Assembly: GCA_022592445.1 (NCBI GenBank)
Contig: JABYQR010000035.1
Coordinates: 148,988 to 212,987 of the forward strand
Direction of reading: 5' to 3'
DNA: 64,000 nt
Origin: Cytidiella melzeri
Taxonomy: Eukaryota > Basidiomycota > Agaricomycetes > Polyporales > Irpicaceae
Shown: positions 10,703-22,509 of the stretch, in pieces
Layout of the letters: each line of letters begins with the position of its first letter
Position numbering within the stretch: the stretch's first letter is position 1
The notes under the pieces: model-generated
The model's database searches: none
The model's input: the letters and a program-made list of their open reading frames with translations, nothing else
Told to the model about the DNA's origin: nothing
Position numbers and translations under genes: made by a program

Positions 10703-13700
10703 CTATTGGACAATCTCCATATCCCGGTTCTGAAACAGAGACATCATCCGTAAAAAGTGGTCTGTGTCAAGGCCGTCCATTAGCGTATACTCTCTGTCAT
10801 GCTGGCGATCTGGGACAATGACCGCGCCTCGGATGATAGATCGCGCTGGAACAACCATTGACTCCCGACGAGGTTTCTCCCGTAGTCGACATAAGGCCAG
10901 TGCTGCGTCTGCTCTCCGTGCAACGGTTGCCATAGGCTGAATCAGGGCCAGGGCGAACTTTTGCTCTCCAGTGGAATAGACAAAGATGCGGACCAGTCTG
11001 CAGAACATCACCTCGGTATCTGACATATGAATCAGAGCACAGTCAAACCGCTCAGTGTTGTAGTCTGGTGTTGATCTGCAGTAGAGACGATCCGTATTTG
11101 TTCTCCAGGATACCTTGTGCTCGAAGTCAACCAGCATATACGAGCAGTTGAGAACCTCGTAGAACGAGTGTCAGATTTCAATTTGATACTGATGCTGAGA
11201 TGATGGGACTTACCGTGTCTGAGTCACGGATAGGTGGCACATTGTGCAACACTTGATGAGGCGGAGGGGGGACACTACTCGCCGCGGTTGTCCGAGACAG
11301 GAGGTCTCCAAGACAATTGGACAGCTTCCGGCGTAGGTTTATGAACGCGTCGTCGGTGGCTGACTGACGAGCGAAGTCGCTGAAAGTGGTCTTTCGGCGT
11401 GATCCGACGTAGACATGTCCGAATACCCATGCGTCCCTAGGCCTTATACTTGGCCCCTCAGGTTCCTCATCCGAATCCGCGGTTCTAATAGGCTCATTGG
11501 ATTTCTTCGCCGCCTGATCCATGGCCTCGATGTGCGCACGCGTGAAACAGCATACATGAGCTCGATCCTCAATCCTACCCAGCTTGAACAGAGTTTGAGT
11601 AGATCAGACTCTCATGTTGCTGACGGTTGTATAATCTCGTACCTGCGGCTCTACATTCTTGAAGTTTGTTTGCATCCGATAGGCACGTCGCATAGGTCCA
11701 TTCAAATTCTCGTTCACCTTCGTATCCATGTTGGCGATCACGCCCTTCCTTCGAATGTCTCGAGCAGCGTGAATGTGGGCATGGATCTTGATTATGCCGT
11801 CCCAATCCTTGACATCGTCGCCTTCGTCGTGCTGAGTAGTATAATCCTGTATAAGTAGCAGTTGTTATCAAGCCACTGTCTGCCTTCTGTCTACAAAGCT
11901 TAACTCACCACTAGTCGGTCATGAAAGACATCTACTGTCCTCTCATAGGCGGCGATGGTATCTTCCGTGTGAACCTCGAATGAGAGGTACATATTGAGTT
12001 CGTGCCATTTCCGAAAGAGTCTAAGCAAAGCAAAACCCTTCGGGGTCTGCACTTGGCCCATAACGTTGTATGTGGCGTGAAGAAGAATCTGCAACACTCA
12101 TGATCAGTCTGTATTTATCTGAGAGATTTGTACGTACTCTTGCTGCATCTGCCCACTTTTTTCCATCGCTGAAGTCGAGCGTAAGGATCCCGGTTTTGAA
12201 ATGCGCCAGATCAGACCAGCGTGCCATGGTCTTGAACCTAGAGAGGTATTTCAGCCTTCACATCAATTGAGTCTTGCGGAGGTATGTGACGCACGTTTCA
12301 TCGACCTCAGCTTGCGCTTTTCGGCCGAGATCTTTGAGAATAATCTTGATCTCTGGGAGGATATGCTTTTGAAACACTCCTATGATGTCCACATGCAGAC
12401 GATCATAGGAAATTGCCTCATGAACATCAGTATTTGCCACAGCCCATAGTGCGTTTTATGCGGGAGCGTCAGTATTGAACATGAGGGCACGCGCTGTGAA
12501 TTTGGGCTGACTTGCCTCAACATTGCGCAAGCCGATGGCCTTGAGTGCGGCGCCTTTTGATGCCTTCGACTCTGCCCTGGTAACAAGTATTTGAGCAGAT
12601 GCGGCAGTCCTGTAAGCATACCTTGTTTTCAAATCAGACAGTCCTCCTTTCGGAACAAGGCACACGGGACACGGAGCTTTACCAAGGAGCCCTCTGATGA
12701 GTGCAAAATGGCATCTAACAAGGGGAAATGCAATCAATACAACAGAGTGTCAAAAATGCGTACAATACGTCACTGTTCTTCGTAGTCAGCTGAGAGAACG
12801 TGGATATACGGGAACAAGATGCGAGGAATACCATCGCCGCAGCGGACGACCTCGCCCAGCTTTGAAATGCGTGCGACATCTTCGAGGAAAACGCGGAATG
12901 CCTCATGATAAACTGCATTCTTCCAATCGACAAAGCCGGGCTTCCCCTGCTCTCCGACCATTCCCTCAGGCTGAGACAATCCGTAAATACATGCATCCCC
13001 AATAACTGAGCACTTACAATTGGCAAGAATCCCACAATACGTCCTCCGCCCCAAGACTTGCCATTTCGAATCCACATCGGGAGGTTCCCAACGCGAGCAA
13101 CAATGAAATGGCCTTTCTGGGTCCCGAACGTTGAAAGCACGCTGGTGTCTGCCCACAAGATGATTGCGAGAGGCTTAGCGCCACTGCGAACCTCTGAGAT
13201 GTCCGACTGATGATGACTGCTTCGTTAGAGTTTTTTCAGACAATCACATAGATCATTACTCACCTGGACTTCGGCGAATTTCTTAGCAGTCCAGGGCTCG
13301 TCATAGAAGCGAACCCACTCTGTACCGTTGTACTTGGACAACCGTTGCGCATCCCACTCCATGTAAGGCGCGAGCAAGGGATCTTGTACCTGAGAAAGGA
13401 TCCAGTCCCAAAGTGGCCTCGAGTGGAAGTCGAACAGCTGGTCTGTGTCTTTGTACAGCTTGCTGATTTTTGTCGAGCTGAACGAGGGATGGTACAACTT
13501 GGCGCTTTCCCACACAGTATTCACGTCGTCAGCGGACTTGAGAGTGAGATTGGCCGGCGTATTGACAGCGTCCTTGACGAGCTTGAAGAGATCGTTGACG
13601 AGTTGTTGGTTGAGGGACGCCTTTTGAGTGAACTCAGCGAACTCGAAGTCCAGGCGACTCTTGAACGGCTTCCACGGGTCGGACTTCGACAAACCAATGT

Positions 13701-14651
13701 CAATCGTGCGCTTTTCCTGCCTAAAGTCGTTGAATGAGAAGATACGGGATGAGCGACCGGCAGCTTTGTGATAGACGACCTTGATGTCGTTGACCTGCGG
13801 ATCCGGATTGGCCACGTTGTCAGTCAGGACCTCTTCTATAAACGTGCACAGCATGTCAGCGTGGGTAAACTTCAATGTGCACGAGGTATTCTTCTTACCT
13901 TCTTGATGCTCGTAGCTCTGATCATCAGCTGGGTCCTCCTCAGCTGTCGATAAGAGTTGGGGTGGCACGTTTTCCGCAATGCCGTCTGAATCCTCATCGG
14001 ATTCAACGAGTTCGTCTTCTGGCTGAGACTCGACTTCTGCGTCAGCCGGACCATCTTCTGGAGGTTCGCTGCCAGCAGGAGCCTGGCTGATCGCTAGGTC
14101 GGCCTCGACATCCAGCCCGGTGGCGTTGGCTACCCCAGTTAGCACATCCAACCCAACACGGGGAGTCATATGAGCTCGCTGGGGGATTTCTGCCAAAGGA
14201 CCGAAGGGTCAGATGGTGCGCTGATAAACATCTGTGAGAATTTACCAAGGTCTGTGAGACTCCAAGTTGTAGCACTTGGGGAGCCCAAACGGCTCAGGCT
14301 GGGGTCCTCTTGCCTAACAAGCCGTCCTGAAGAAGAAAAAAAATAAGTATGTAGCACAATTGAGTGCTGTAGTTTCATACCTCGCTTTGGAGTGCGAAGT
14401 ACCTCCTGATTTGCGGCGCGCTTGCGGCTGGAAAGCGAATTTAAATCCTCATTATTGTCGAGTCCTAATGCACGCTTGCGCGCGTCGATGCGCTCTGTAT
14501 ATTTTCGCATATCGTCGCATCTTCTAAAGTGGGACGCAAAGCCTCTGGCAAGGAAAGATTCACCGCAGTTGGGGCACGTTTTCCTGGCATCTGTCGTATA
14601 TCGTCCGTCGACAGCCTTTCCCTTCCCCTTCGCTCGTGATGCAGAGGGCAT
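10703..14651 (-). CDS. Plavaka-family transposase
   Basis: Multi-exon gene, about ten or more exons, start MPSASRAKGKGK at 14651 and stop at 10703. The N-terminus has a zinc-finger-like CPNCGESFLARGFASHFRRC. An acidic linker follows (EDELVESDEDSDGI). The core is the long exon near 13263-13840 with LWDWILSQVQDPLLAPYMEWDAQRL and EWVRFYDEPWTAKKF, then ILWADTSVLSTFGTQKGH, GNLPMWIRNG, GGGRIVGFLPIV, GFVDWKNAVYHEAF, VLSADYEEQ and CPVCLVPKGGLSDL. These blocks in this order are characteristic of Plavaka transposases, which are CACTA-superfamily DDE enzymes that cut and paste DNA. Later exons contain SYDRLHVDIIGVFQKH and a C-terminal beta-rich part ending MSLFQNRDMEIVQ. No stop or frameshift was noticed in the recognised blocks, so the enzyme may be functional, though every splice junction was not proved. 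Confidence 0.88.
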
Positions 14652-14800
14652 ATTAAATACGCAATAATCTGAATTAATATATTCAAGCTCTTCAACTAAC
14701 AACGCAAAACGAAAGCTTTAATTACTCAACTTACTTGCAACGGGTATACGATCAGATACAGAAGAGGAAAGCGTACAAATGGTACAGAGGGGCAAGAGAG

Positions 14801-14822
14801 TGGTGGTGGTGGTGGTGGTGGA
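14801..14822 (+). repeat. Short (GGT)n microsatellite
   Basis: About seven GTG/GGT units in the 5' flank of the transposase gene; low complexity only. Confidence 0.8.
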
Positions 14823-14859
14823 AGAGAGGCAATAGCGCCACGTATGCGTGTTGAACACG

Positions 14860-15113
14860 AACATGTGGCGCTATCTGATCCTCACGATGTCCTCTAGAGG
14901 GACGCAACTTTCCTACCATTACCATATAGAGGAAGCATATTCTACAGAGAGGCTCCCGAGGCCGGCCCGTTACCTCGAGATTGCGGATTTTGCATCTAGA
15001 GGCTGGCGATGGTCTCGAGCTGTCATCCAGTCGGCATCTAGCCGGCATCAAGATTGCCGCTAGAGGCTTACGTGAGGCAAGCGCCTCAAGAGGCTAATTC
15101 AAGTTTTCCGACA
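14860..15113. repeat. Right subterminal repeat zone and terminal inverted repeat of the Plavaka-like element
   Basis: Contains CCTCTAGAGG, GCATCTAGAGGC, GGCATCTAGCCGG, CCGCTAGAGGC and finally GCGCCTCAAGAGGC before TTTTCCGACA. These are the inverse-orientation counterparts of the words at the left end. Confidence 0.75.
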
Positions 15114-15440
15114 TATAGCCCACAATAACGTTACTTGTATAAAGCTCAAGGACCATCGGACTCTACCCTCGTTCGCATCGTTCCCAGACATGTGAGCACG
15201 GGCCCGTGGGTCAGTGCAAGTCCAGATTACGATTTGATCGAAAGGTATTTTGGTAACTACCGCAGCCACGCTCCTAGCTGACACGTTTGGAATTGTATAC
15301 TCCATTACATCGAACTGTAGAGTTATTGTGCTAATCTTGGGGTATGCAGATACAAGTGTTAAGTCATATGTGATCATCGTTGAAGCGTCGTAAGTGGCAT
15401 GATGTAGCGAAGCAGGCGATCGAAAAACCGGGAATGTTGT

Positions 15441-16195
15441 CTAGACTGCAGGGCCTGCAGCGCCAGAAACACCGTTCGGCTTGCTCGGGATAGTGTCGCC
15501 AGGGCCAATGGGACCCTCAGCGTGCTGGACGCCATGCGCGGCATTGGGGTTGAGGGCACCGTTCATTCGAGATCCTTCGTCCATGCTACCCGCGCGGGAG
15601 CCAGCGCGTGAGGCGGCAGCCGCATGAATGTTGGAGAGCTTCATCTCGCGTTGTTGCTTTTGTATGATGTCAGCCACTTGTTGTCGATGCAGGTGAGACG
15701 GGAAAAGCAGACGTACGTCGTTGACATCCTTACGATGCGCTGTCTCATCAACAGTGGCGCGACGTTGCTGAAGGTCTTGCTCGAGACGCTGTTGATGCTG
15801 TCTTTTCAGCTGTCGAGACGTTGGACGTTAGGTACACTGACTATTAATTGCAACATAAATCCTCACATCCAGATCCTTTTCTGCATTCTGCTGAGAAGCG
15901 ATAGCAGCCTCATGCTGGTGCTCGGCCTTGTTCAAGGCAGCAGCGCGCTTGTGTTCTGTGTTGACGGCCTTGTCGACGTTGTGCTGGGCTTTGTCTGCGC
16001 CCTGCATAATCACTCGTAGATGAGACTCGATGGTCGTGGTGGTATCAAACGCGTCGAACGTACCTTGATGGCGTTCTGATGCGCCTTCTCTGCATGCTTG
16101 AGGTCGCGGATGGAGTGGTCGAGGTTCTTTTGGTCGGTTTTTGTCTCGCTAGCGATTCTCTTCTCTACCTCGCGGATGGTCGGGTCTGCAGACAT
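15441..16195 (-). CDS. Ncp1-like coiled-coil protein
   Basis: Starts MSADPTIREVEKRIASETKTD at 16195 (an upstream in-frame ATG at 16228 is possible) and ends SGAAGPAV at 15441. Four exons are joined by introns of about 50-60 bases. The protein is a nearly continuous charged, alanine-rich helix: KNLDHSIRDLKHAEKAHQNAIK, then DKAQHNVDKAVNTEHKRAAALNKAEHQH, then a Q/R-rich segment and a flexible Gly/Asn/Pro tail with AGSRAGSMDEGSRM. This is the layout of the small basidiomycete proteins annotated as DNA-binding protein Ncp1; binding to DNA here is by family resemblance only. About 190 residues. It shares a 400-base divergent region with TAD1. Confidence 0.75.
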
Positions 16196-16602
16196 TGAAT
16201 CGTTGTTAGAGCCGAAGCAAAGTGGCATGCTAGTATGTGGTGGTGAGTGGGCGATGATTGGGGGATGGAGGACTAGCGAGAGGGAGGGTTTATAACCTGG
16301 GTCTTCAGTGGAGTGAGCCACTAGTGCCCGGTGGCTTTCGAGTGGCTGGACGTGGCGGACCTTGGCATGACGTCATTGAACGATGGGGATGGATTATCAA
16401 CAGGATCACAGAAAAATGTATAAAAATTAAAAAATAAACATGGATCCAATGAGACACTCGAATTTGAACGTATGAGAGTAACTAAGCAAATGCCAATGGA
16501 GGCTGCAGAACGCATTTGGAATGCGAGGACTTTGTGGCGTCAGGCGCCTGTATGAATACTTACAACCCAAGGTGAAACTCTTCGCTCTTTCATGCAATTT
16601 CC

Positions 16603-18109
16603 ATGGCTGCGCCTCTCCCTGATGAAATAGTCTCTCTCGTACACACTCAATATGCAGCTCTCAAGTTTAGGCCGCCTTCACGACAGTTCACGGTTCTAGC
16701 AGCGTTCGTGCTATCGAGCGAAACTAGCTCAACAAAAGTCATCTCCCTCGGAACCGGCTCAAAATGCCTCCCAGCTCACAAACTACAGCGTGGGGGCGAC
16801 ATCGTGCACGACAGCCACGCGGAGATACTCGCCAGAAGAGGCGCAGTACGGTTCTTTCTGGAGGAGATTGGTCGAGTCGTCGCGTCGGTGTGGATTGAAC
16901 GTGAGGACGAAGGAAAGTTTAGGTTACGAAAGGGTGTGAGAGTGCATCTGTACATATCCACGCCTCCTTGTAAGCTCATTTTATGCTTATGCGACGGGGA
17001 TAACTTTGATTATTTGAACGTCCATGGTGCTTCACGAAGGTGGCGACGCATCCACTCGTTACCTTGCTTCATTCCAGGATGAAGCTATGGCAGCCCTCAA
17101 GGACAGCGGTCTGCGGTCTGATCTGGCAGCTGGCACAGCTGCAAGGGGGAGAGACAACTATTTGCTGTATGGCGTCTTGAGGACGAAGCCTGGACGAGCA
17201 GATTCACCGCCGACATTGTCAATGTCGTGCAGCGATAAAATCGCAAGTTGGAGCGTGCTTGGTGTACAAGGTGCTCTGGCTGCAAGAGTTTTGATGCCAA
17301 TTTATATCGACGAGGTGATTCTGGGAGAAGTGAGCGAGGGTATGCGAGATACGGTGCGGGCGGACTGCGAGAGGGCATTGTGGAAGAGACTACAAGAGAT
17401 CGAAGGTCAGCATACACGTGTCCTAAATGCACCATTAGATCTGAGACTCATTGTGCTTGCTCATGTTCAAAGAGAGCGCTCTTCGTACGGGATACAGTCT
17501 GCATCGCCCGAGAGTGTCTTTCACGTCTTTCCCCTTCGCACATGCGAAAAGCACCCTAAGCGCATGCCTGTTAGACAACCCAAGTTCATGTAATGACTGT
17601 AAGACCAACGCTATCTATAACCTTTCACTAAAACTATTCCTGATTTTCTTCCTCGTCATAGCACTGTGCTGGATTGCAGGTTCACTAAAGAGCTCCGAAG
17701 TACTCATCAACGGTCTCAGACGCGGGGTTCCTCCGAAACATCTATGGAATCCAAAATTTAGGTACGTCCATGTCTCATCGACCAAGCCATTGTTGATGAC
17801 CGCTAACGGGTCCTGTACTCACTCTTCAGACCTCTATTGTCCAAAATCGCATTGTTCGGATTGTATGCGCAGACTGCTTCCGCACTTGGTTCTCCGCACA
17901 AACCGTACGTCACTGTGAACCTGACACGCTATCGTACAATTCTGACTGACAAACCACGCCACAGGAACGAAGTGTACCTGGCCACAAAGCGAGATTCTGT
18001 GGATTACCAGGCTGTCAAACGTGCCTTGATAGGGGAAGGCGCACCATTCGCTGGTTGGGTAAGAAGTGGATCTTCATGGGAAGAGTTTCAAGTCGATGGA
18101 TCGTATTAA
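16603..18109 (+). CDS. TAD1: tRNA-specific adenosine deaminase 1
   Basis: Start MAAPLPDEIVSLVH at 16603. Exon 1 contains GTGSKCLPA and VHDSHAEILARRGA, the HAE zinc/proton-shuttle motif of the deaminase domain; STPPC follows at the exon end (PC-x zinc ligand), and MSCSDKIASWSVLGVQGAL supplies the second cysteine with the ADAR/Tad1-type SCSDKI signature. Downstream exons give ALWKRLQ, SSEVLINGLRRGVPPKH and a C-terminal helix YQAVKRALIGEGAPFAGWV. The final exon stops at 18109. Introns lie near 16971, 17405, 17560, 17763 and 17908. Yeast Tad1 converts A37 to inosine next to the anticodon in tRNA-Ala, and an intron-containing tRNA-Ala gene lies farther along this window (55360). Length and motif order are normal for the family. 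Confidence 0.93.
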
Positions 18110-18434
18110 GTTACCAAGGTGAGTAGATTTACACTGGTATGGGACGCGGGACATACAGCTACTATGATACGTGCTAGATATTGCAAGATTAAGGAGTGAC
18201 GAGGATAGTGCCAGAGCTCAATAGACTGTGGCGGACAATACGAAGCCTTCGTAAGGAGAGAGTAGAATAGCATAAAGGAAGGTGATGTATGGTAAATGTT
18301 CAACCACACCTGGTGCTCGAGAGAATATGTACGCTGATAGATAACCACGACAAAATAGATTAGAAGAAGTTGGAATAGCTCCTTTTCCTGGTCGGCAAGG
18401 TGCGCTGCGCTGAAAAAGCATCGCGCTTAGGCTG

Positions 18435-18924
18435 TCACTGCGCGTTAGCTTTGTGTACTATCGTCATCAATAGGCGCGTCCGACCACTTACGCGTTCGTC
18501 CTTGGGTGCCTTGCGAGGTGTGGGAGACGTTGCGATCACGGGTTCAGTGCCTTCAATTGCAGGGAACTTGAAGTTCGGCGTCACTGTGTAGGACACCAGG
18601 AGAGGCTACGAGATGCAGGATCAAACTATGTTTTTCGTACGCTTCACAGACGGATTTTACTCACGCTCGCAGGAGGAGTGGGCCATGGACTTTCAAGCTG
18701 ACGATACCGCGATGGAATGGCAAGGATCTGAAATCATAGGCAGCAAATTGTAAGTGGGTCGTGTGCGTCCTCTCGCACAGATGGCAGCTAACCTGATGAG
18801 AATCGCTCAGCTGTACCACGGCGTGCGGCAATGATGAATACCACAGCATATACTCGTCGTACTCGTCATCGTACAACTCCCGGACTGTGAGTTGCTGTTC
18901 AACGTGCTGGGTGAAGTCGTACAT
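18435..18924 (-). CDS. Small hypothetical protein
   Basis: Three exons read well on the minus strand. MYDFTQHVEQQLTVRELYDDEYDEYMLWYSS opens at 18924; after a splice comes ILAIPSRYRQLESPWPTPPAS; after another, VSYTVTPNFKFPAIEG and TPRKAPKDER, ending KANAQ at 18435. About 120 residues, acidic and tyrosine-rich at the N-terminus. A GTAAGT within the last exon could splice to a different C-terminus farther left. I do not recognise a family. It is tail-to-tail with TAD1. Confidence 0.5.
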
Positions 18925-20133
18925 GGTTCACTGATGTTCGAGCGTGGCACGTAGTAAATGAGTGGGTGGATGGGAGCAGACGGTGGATTACCAACAACTC
19001 TGGAATTACGCAACACGCTACTTAAATACTACCAACGGGCAACACATAATGCCGTGACGCGGGGACACGCGCGCTGCGCCCAACCAAGATAACTGTGCAG
19101 CATGACCATTCAGGGTCGCCTTAGGCTAGGGAGGCGGCGTCTCATGTAGAAGGTAACGTACAGTCTTGACGTTTCATAGTCCTCGTGTACCACCGAGTCA
19201 CTGATGCAATCTGCGTCCTGTACGCAGACTTTGACTGGGCGTGGGAACCTCCGCTGCCCCGACGTACCCAGAAGCGGGGCGTACGGTGTTCAACCAAATC
19301 CCATTCGACACCGCCCGTTGGTGTATATCCGACTCGGAGACTACGCATGTCATTCAAACTCCTTTCTAGTGCGAATTACATGATCATGACGAGACCCCAC
19401 AAGCGGACAGTGATTTTTGGGTTTCACCGCCTCTCCTCCGTGCCGACGTTTCCTAGGCTACGACCCCGCTTTGGCATTGAGCGCGCGACGGAGGAGCATG
19501 ACGGACGTGGGCCTACTTACCAGAGTCTCCCGCTGGCAGCTTCCAATGCCTTACATAATATCCTCGTCCAGCTTGACGCGTGACAGACGTTGGCGTGGTC
19601 GTCGCAATTGACATCGTACGCATAGGTTGCCAAGACAAATATTCATTTGCTGGCATGTGGGTCTTGGCCATGGACTGACAATAGCCATTGTTAGTGTGAG
19701 CGACGTGTATACCCACATTACTCCTGCCGACTCGGAGCTTGTGACTCCGCGGGTCGATTGGACGCCACAAAGGGTCCTCTCTCCGGCTTGAGCCACATTT
19801 TGAGTTTTGATGCCAATATGTCTCGGTGAGTTCAAGTGCCGAAATTCAAATACTCAGTGCTCACCGTAGCACCTGGTGGTTGCTCTCACGATCTATCAAG
19901 TCAAAGTGGCAGCGGGTGGGCGCGGACACGACGCGAGGGAGCCTTGCTGTGCCAAGATGCTACTCAGTGCTTACCGCTACTCAGAGTTCACCGGCAGACT
20001 CGGAACGCAGCGAGGGTAGACGTCCCATTTTCCCCGCCAATTTGTCATGCTAGTATCAAATCAAGTATGAAATTGTTTTAATATACGCGCATTATGGAAC
20101 GAATGAAGCTCTTGGTGTACCACAGGCTACCTA
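18925..20133. other. Non-coding stretch between the small unknown gene and the P450
   Basis: Open frames here lack family resemblance and codon structure. A 14-base near-duplicate, ACTCAGTGCTCACCG and ACTCAGTGCTTACCG, occurs near 19851 and 19962. Nothing else is evident. Confidence 0.4.
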
Positions 20134-22509
20134 TTAAGCATTGCCGCTGAGCGGCTCGAGCCTCAAGTACATGGACGGCTTGGTGTCCAAAGGTCCTACG
20201 GTAGGGTAGTTCACGCCGGCGATGTTCCAATAGACAGGTTTGTCCGAGGCGTGCATCTTGAAAGAGCGAAGCATCACGGCCATGACGACCTCTACGGACG
20301 TATGAACTCTAGTCAGCTCTCTGGCTGCACGTGGTGGCGGACGCCAAAGAAGAGGAGACTTACTCATCTCAAGCTGAGAGAATTTGAACCCGCTAGAAAT
20401 GTGTTCGTTAGCCACAAATGAACGAACGCGACGTGTAGAACGACAGCACATACATGCACGCTCTGCCGCCTCCGAGGAATGTCATGCTATTCAAGAAGGA
20501 CGTTGAGAACATCGGGGTGAGAGACATGCCTGACGGGGCTTACAGATTGGAGTAGATGCCGGGAACGTGAGCAGCAGCGACTGAGTCGGGAAGCTTCTTC
20601 AACCAGCGCTCAGGTTTCCACTCCAAGGCGTCTTCGCCCCAAATTGCCTTGTTCCTATTGCACGCACGGATCCCAATAACGACAGTGGTATCTTTCGGAA
20701 CAAGGATTTCTGTGAGAGCATCGCCGTTTACCCCTCGGATGGGCTCAGAGAAAGGCATGATGACGTCCTGGCGTGTTCTGAGGTGGTTAGATCAGCGCGA
20801 CTGACAAGCATTGAAAGCTGTCGTAAGACTTACTCGCGGCTCAGCATAATGACAGGGCTGTAACTAGAGAACAGACTAGTATCAGGTTCATGTACATCGA
20901 AACAAGGAAGCAGGCTTACAGTCGAAGCGTCTCTCTGCACACAGCGTCGAGCCAAGGTAAGTCGACAAGCTGGTCGTAAGGAATATCAGCGCCATCAGGA
21001 CTAGCCTGCAGAAGTTCGTCTCTGATCTTGTCTTGAACGTCTTGATGCTCTGCGAGAAGCTGAAAAGTGCGAGAGAGCGCATTGGTCGTGGTATCGGTCC
21101 CAGCTGTGACAAACATGCTGCATAAAGAGTGAGCAGTTCAATTGATTGTTATCGTAGTGAGAAAATCGCTGACCCCATCTGTGCGAGGACCTCATCCACC
21201 GGCAGCTTGTCCTCGCCTGTGGCCTGCAAGTTTGCCTTCACTGTGTCGAGGTTAGCGGGATTCGAAATTTTGCAAAACAGCTCCATTATCTCACTGAGAA
21301 TGCTGAGAATGTCCTTCCCTTCCCCAATCTGGTGCACGACGGCCTTGTCGCCTTGCTCGAGAGCAGCCTTCTTTGAGTTGTAGATTTGCCGAGCACTAGT
21401 CTGCATGACATCGAGGTGTTCCCGAAATTTTTGTACGTCCTTGCTTGGGATCAGTCTGGCCACAAATCGACGGAATGCTGGAGTGCCGACGTTCTGAACT
21501 TTGGGATGAAGGACTCTATAGTAGTGGAGAGTCAAAGACAGCGGGCTGGCTCCTAAACCTCAGAATCAATTCTATAACGTGCAATGCAGATGATACGCAC
21601 ACAAATGCTTTGATAGCGTCTGCGTATGCATTTCTTTGACCGTTCTTCGTGAGCGAATCAAAAGAATAGCCGAGGCCTCCTTGGCCGATGAGTTCCAACG
21701 CGGTCCGCCCCATCCAATTGTGTATGTCCACTTCAGCGGTGGCACTCCCGACTTGATTCTCTACCGCAGTCCGAAGCTTTACACTGTGTTAAGGATTCTG
21801 AGCACTCGTGAGAAAGTGCAGCACGTACTCGATGTATTACGCTATAAAATAACGGAGTCATGTTACGCATGTGAGCGATAGAGAAGACCGGGTTCAGCAT
21901 CTTCCGCTGTCTGCGATGCGAATCGCCTGTGGCCAGGGCATTAGAAGACCTGGTGTTCTACTCCAGTAGGAATACATACCTAAGGTCGACAGCAAACCAG
22001 GTCCGAAAGTCATGTATAGCCAACTGTGCACCAAATATCAGTCACAGCGGGCAAAGACGACGCTAACGAGGGCGTACCTCAAGAACCAGCGAGGTTCCTC
22101 GTATATGTGCTGTTCTTTAACGACGATATGGTTCAGTGCTTTAGGGTCTGAGACGTAAAGACCCCTTGTCTGCAAAGGCAAGTTGTGAGTTCACGTAATC
22201 AGTCGCGCAGTCATCACTATGAAATGCCTACGCCAAACGGCCCATGATATCTAGCGACTGCGGGAAACTCAGTCGCAATACGGTCATGGAAATTCCATCC
22301 ATGCCGGTCGAAAAGATCTCCCAGATTACCTGACGAACAGTGAGCATGAATAATTCCCCTGAAGAATATTGCCTACCTTGCAGGAATGCAGTCCTTTGGG
22401 GTCCTGGAATGTTGTCGAGGGGTGACTTTGAAATATAGTTACCAAAGAGTTGCCATAGAATCCACAGAACAGCAGCTGTGAAAGCGGCAACCGGGACCAG
22501 GATCGACAT
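20134..22509 (-). CDS. Cytochrome P450 monooxygenase
   Basis: Start MSILVPVAAFTAAVLWILW at 22509 gives an N-terminal membrane anchor, followed by the hinge PLDNIPGP. Mid-protein has WMGRTALELIGQGGLGYSF. The I-helix oxygen-activation motif is FVTAGTDTTTNAL; the K-helix ExxR is ETLRL; the PERF region reads KPERWL; the haem loop is FLGGGRACIGF (F-x-G-G-x-R-x-C-x-G) with an intron just after the cysteine. It ends SMYLRLEPLSGNA. About a dozen short introns. ER-bound haem-thiolate enzyme; the substrate cannot be inferred. The motif set is complete, so it is probably active. The phrase GFKFSQLEM and the order of motifs resemble the large CYP5150-type basidiomycete families, but subfamily assignment would need a tree. 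Confidence 0.93.

Larger units (their letters stand above)
6832..15113 (-). mobile_element. Complete Plavaka-like (CACTA/EnSpm-related) DNA transposon, 8.28 kb
   Basis: Both ends were located by eye: the left end begins TGTCGGAAA at 6832 and the right end is its inverse, TTTCCGACA, finishing at 15113. The inverted similarity continues imperfectly for about 30 bases through GCCTCTTGAG on both ends. A TA lies directly outside each end (6830-6831 and 15114-15115), consistent with a 2-base target duplication. Removing the element joins the flanks into a sensible reading of the interrupted F-box-like gene. Inside are a multi-exon transposase gene (10703-14651) and a second multi-exon gene (7730-9760), both on the minus strand. 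GC-rich short palindromic words (CCTCTAGAGG-like) crowd the two subterminal regions, as is usual for CACTA-type elements. Family assignment rests on the transposase. Confidence 0.88.

Noticed and set aside
6832..15113. Assignment to Kyakuja/Dileera/Zisupton rather than Plavaka
   Set aside because: The EWDAQRL, WVRFYDEPWTA, FGTQKGH and CPVCLVP blocks are the Plavaka set; KDZ elements carry different transposase signatures.
15099..15377. Minus-strand frame right of the transposon
   Set aside because: Starts outside and runs across the transposon end; not a gene.
19185..19583. 132-residue plus-strand frame
   Set aside because: Composition and lack of motifs suggest chance; no neighbouring exons.
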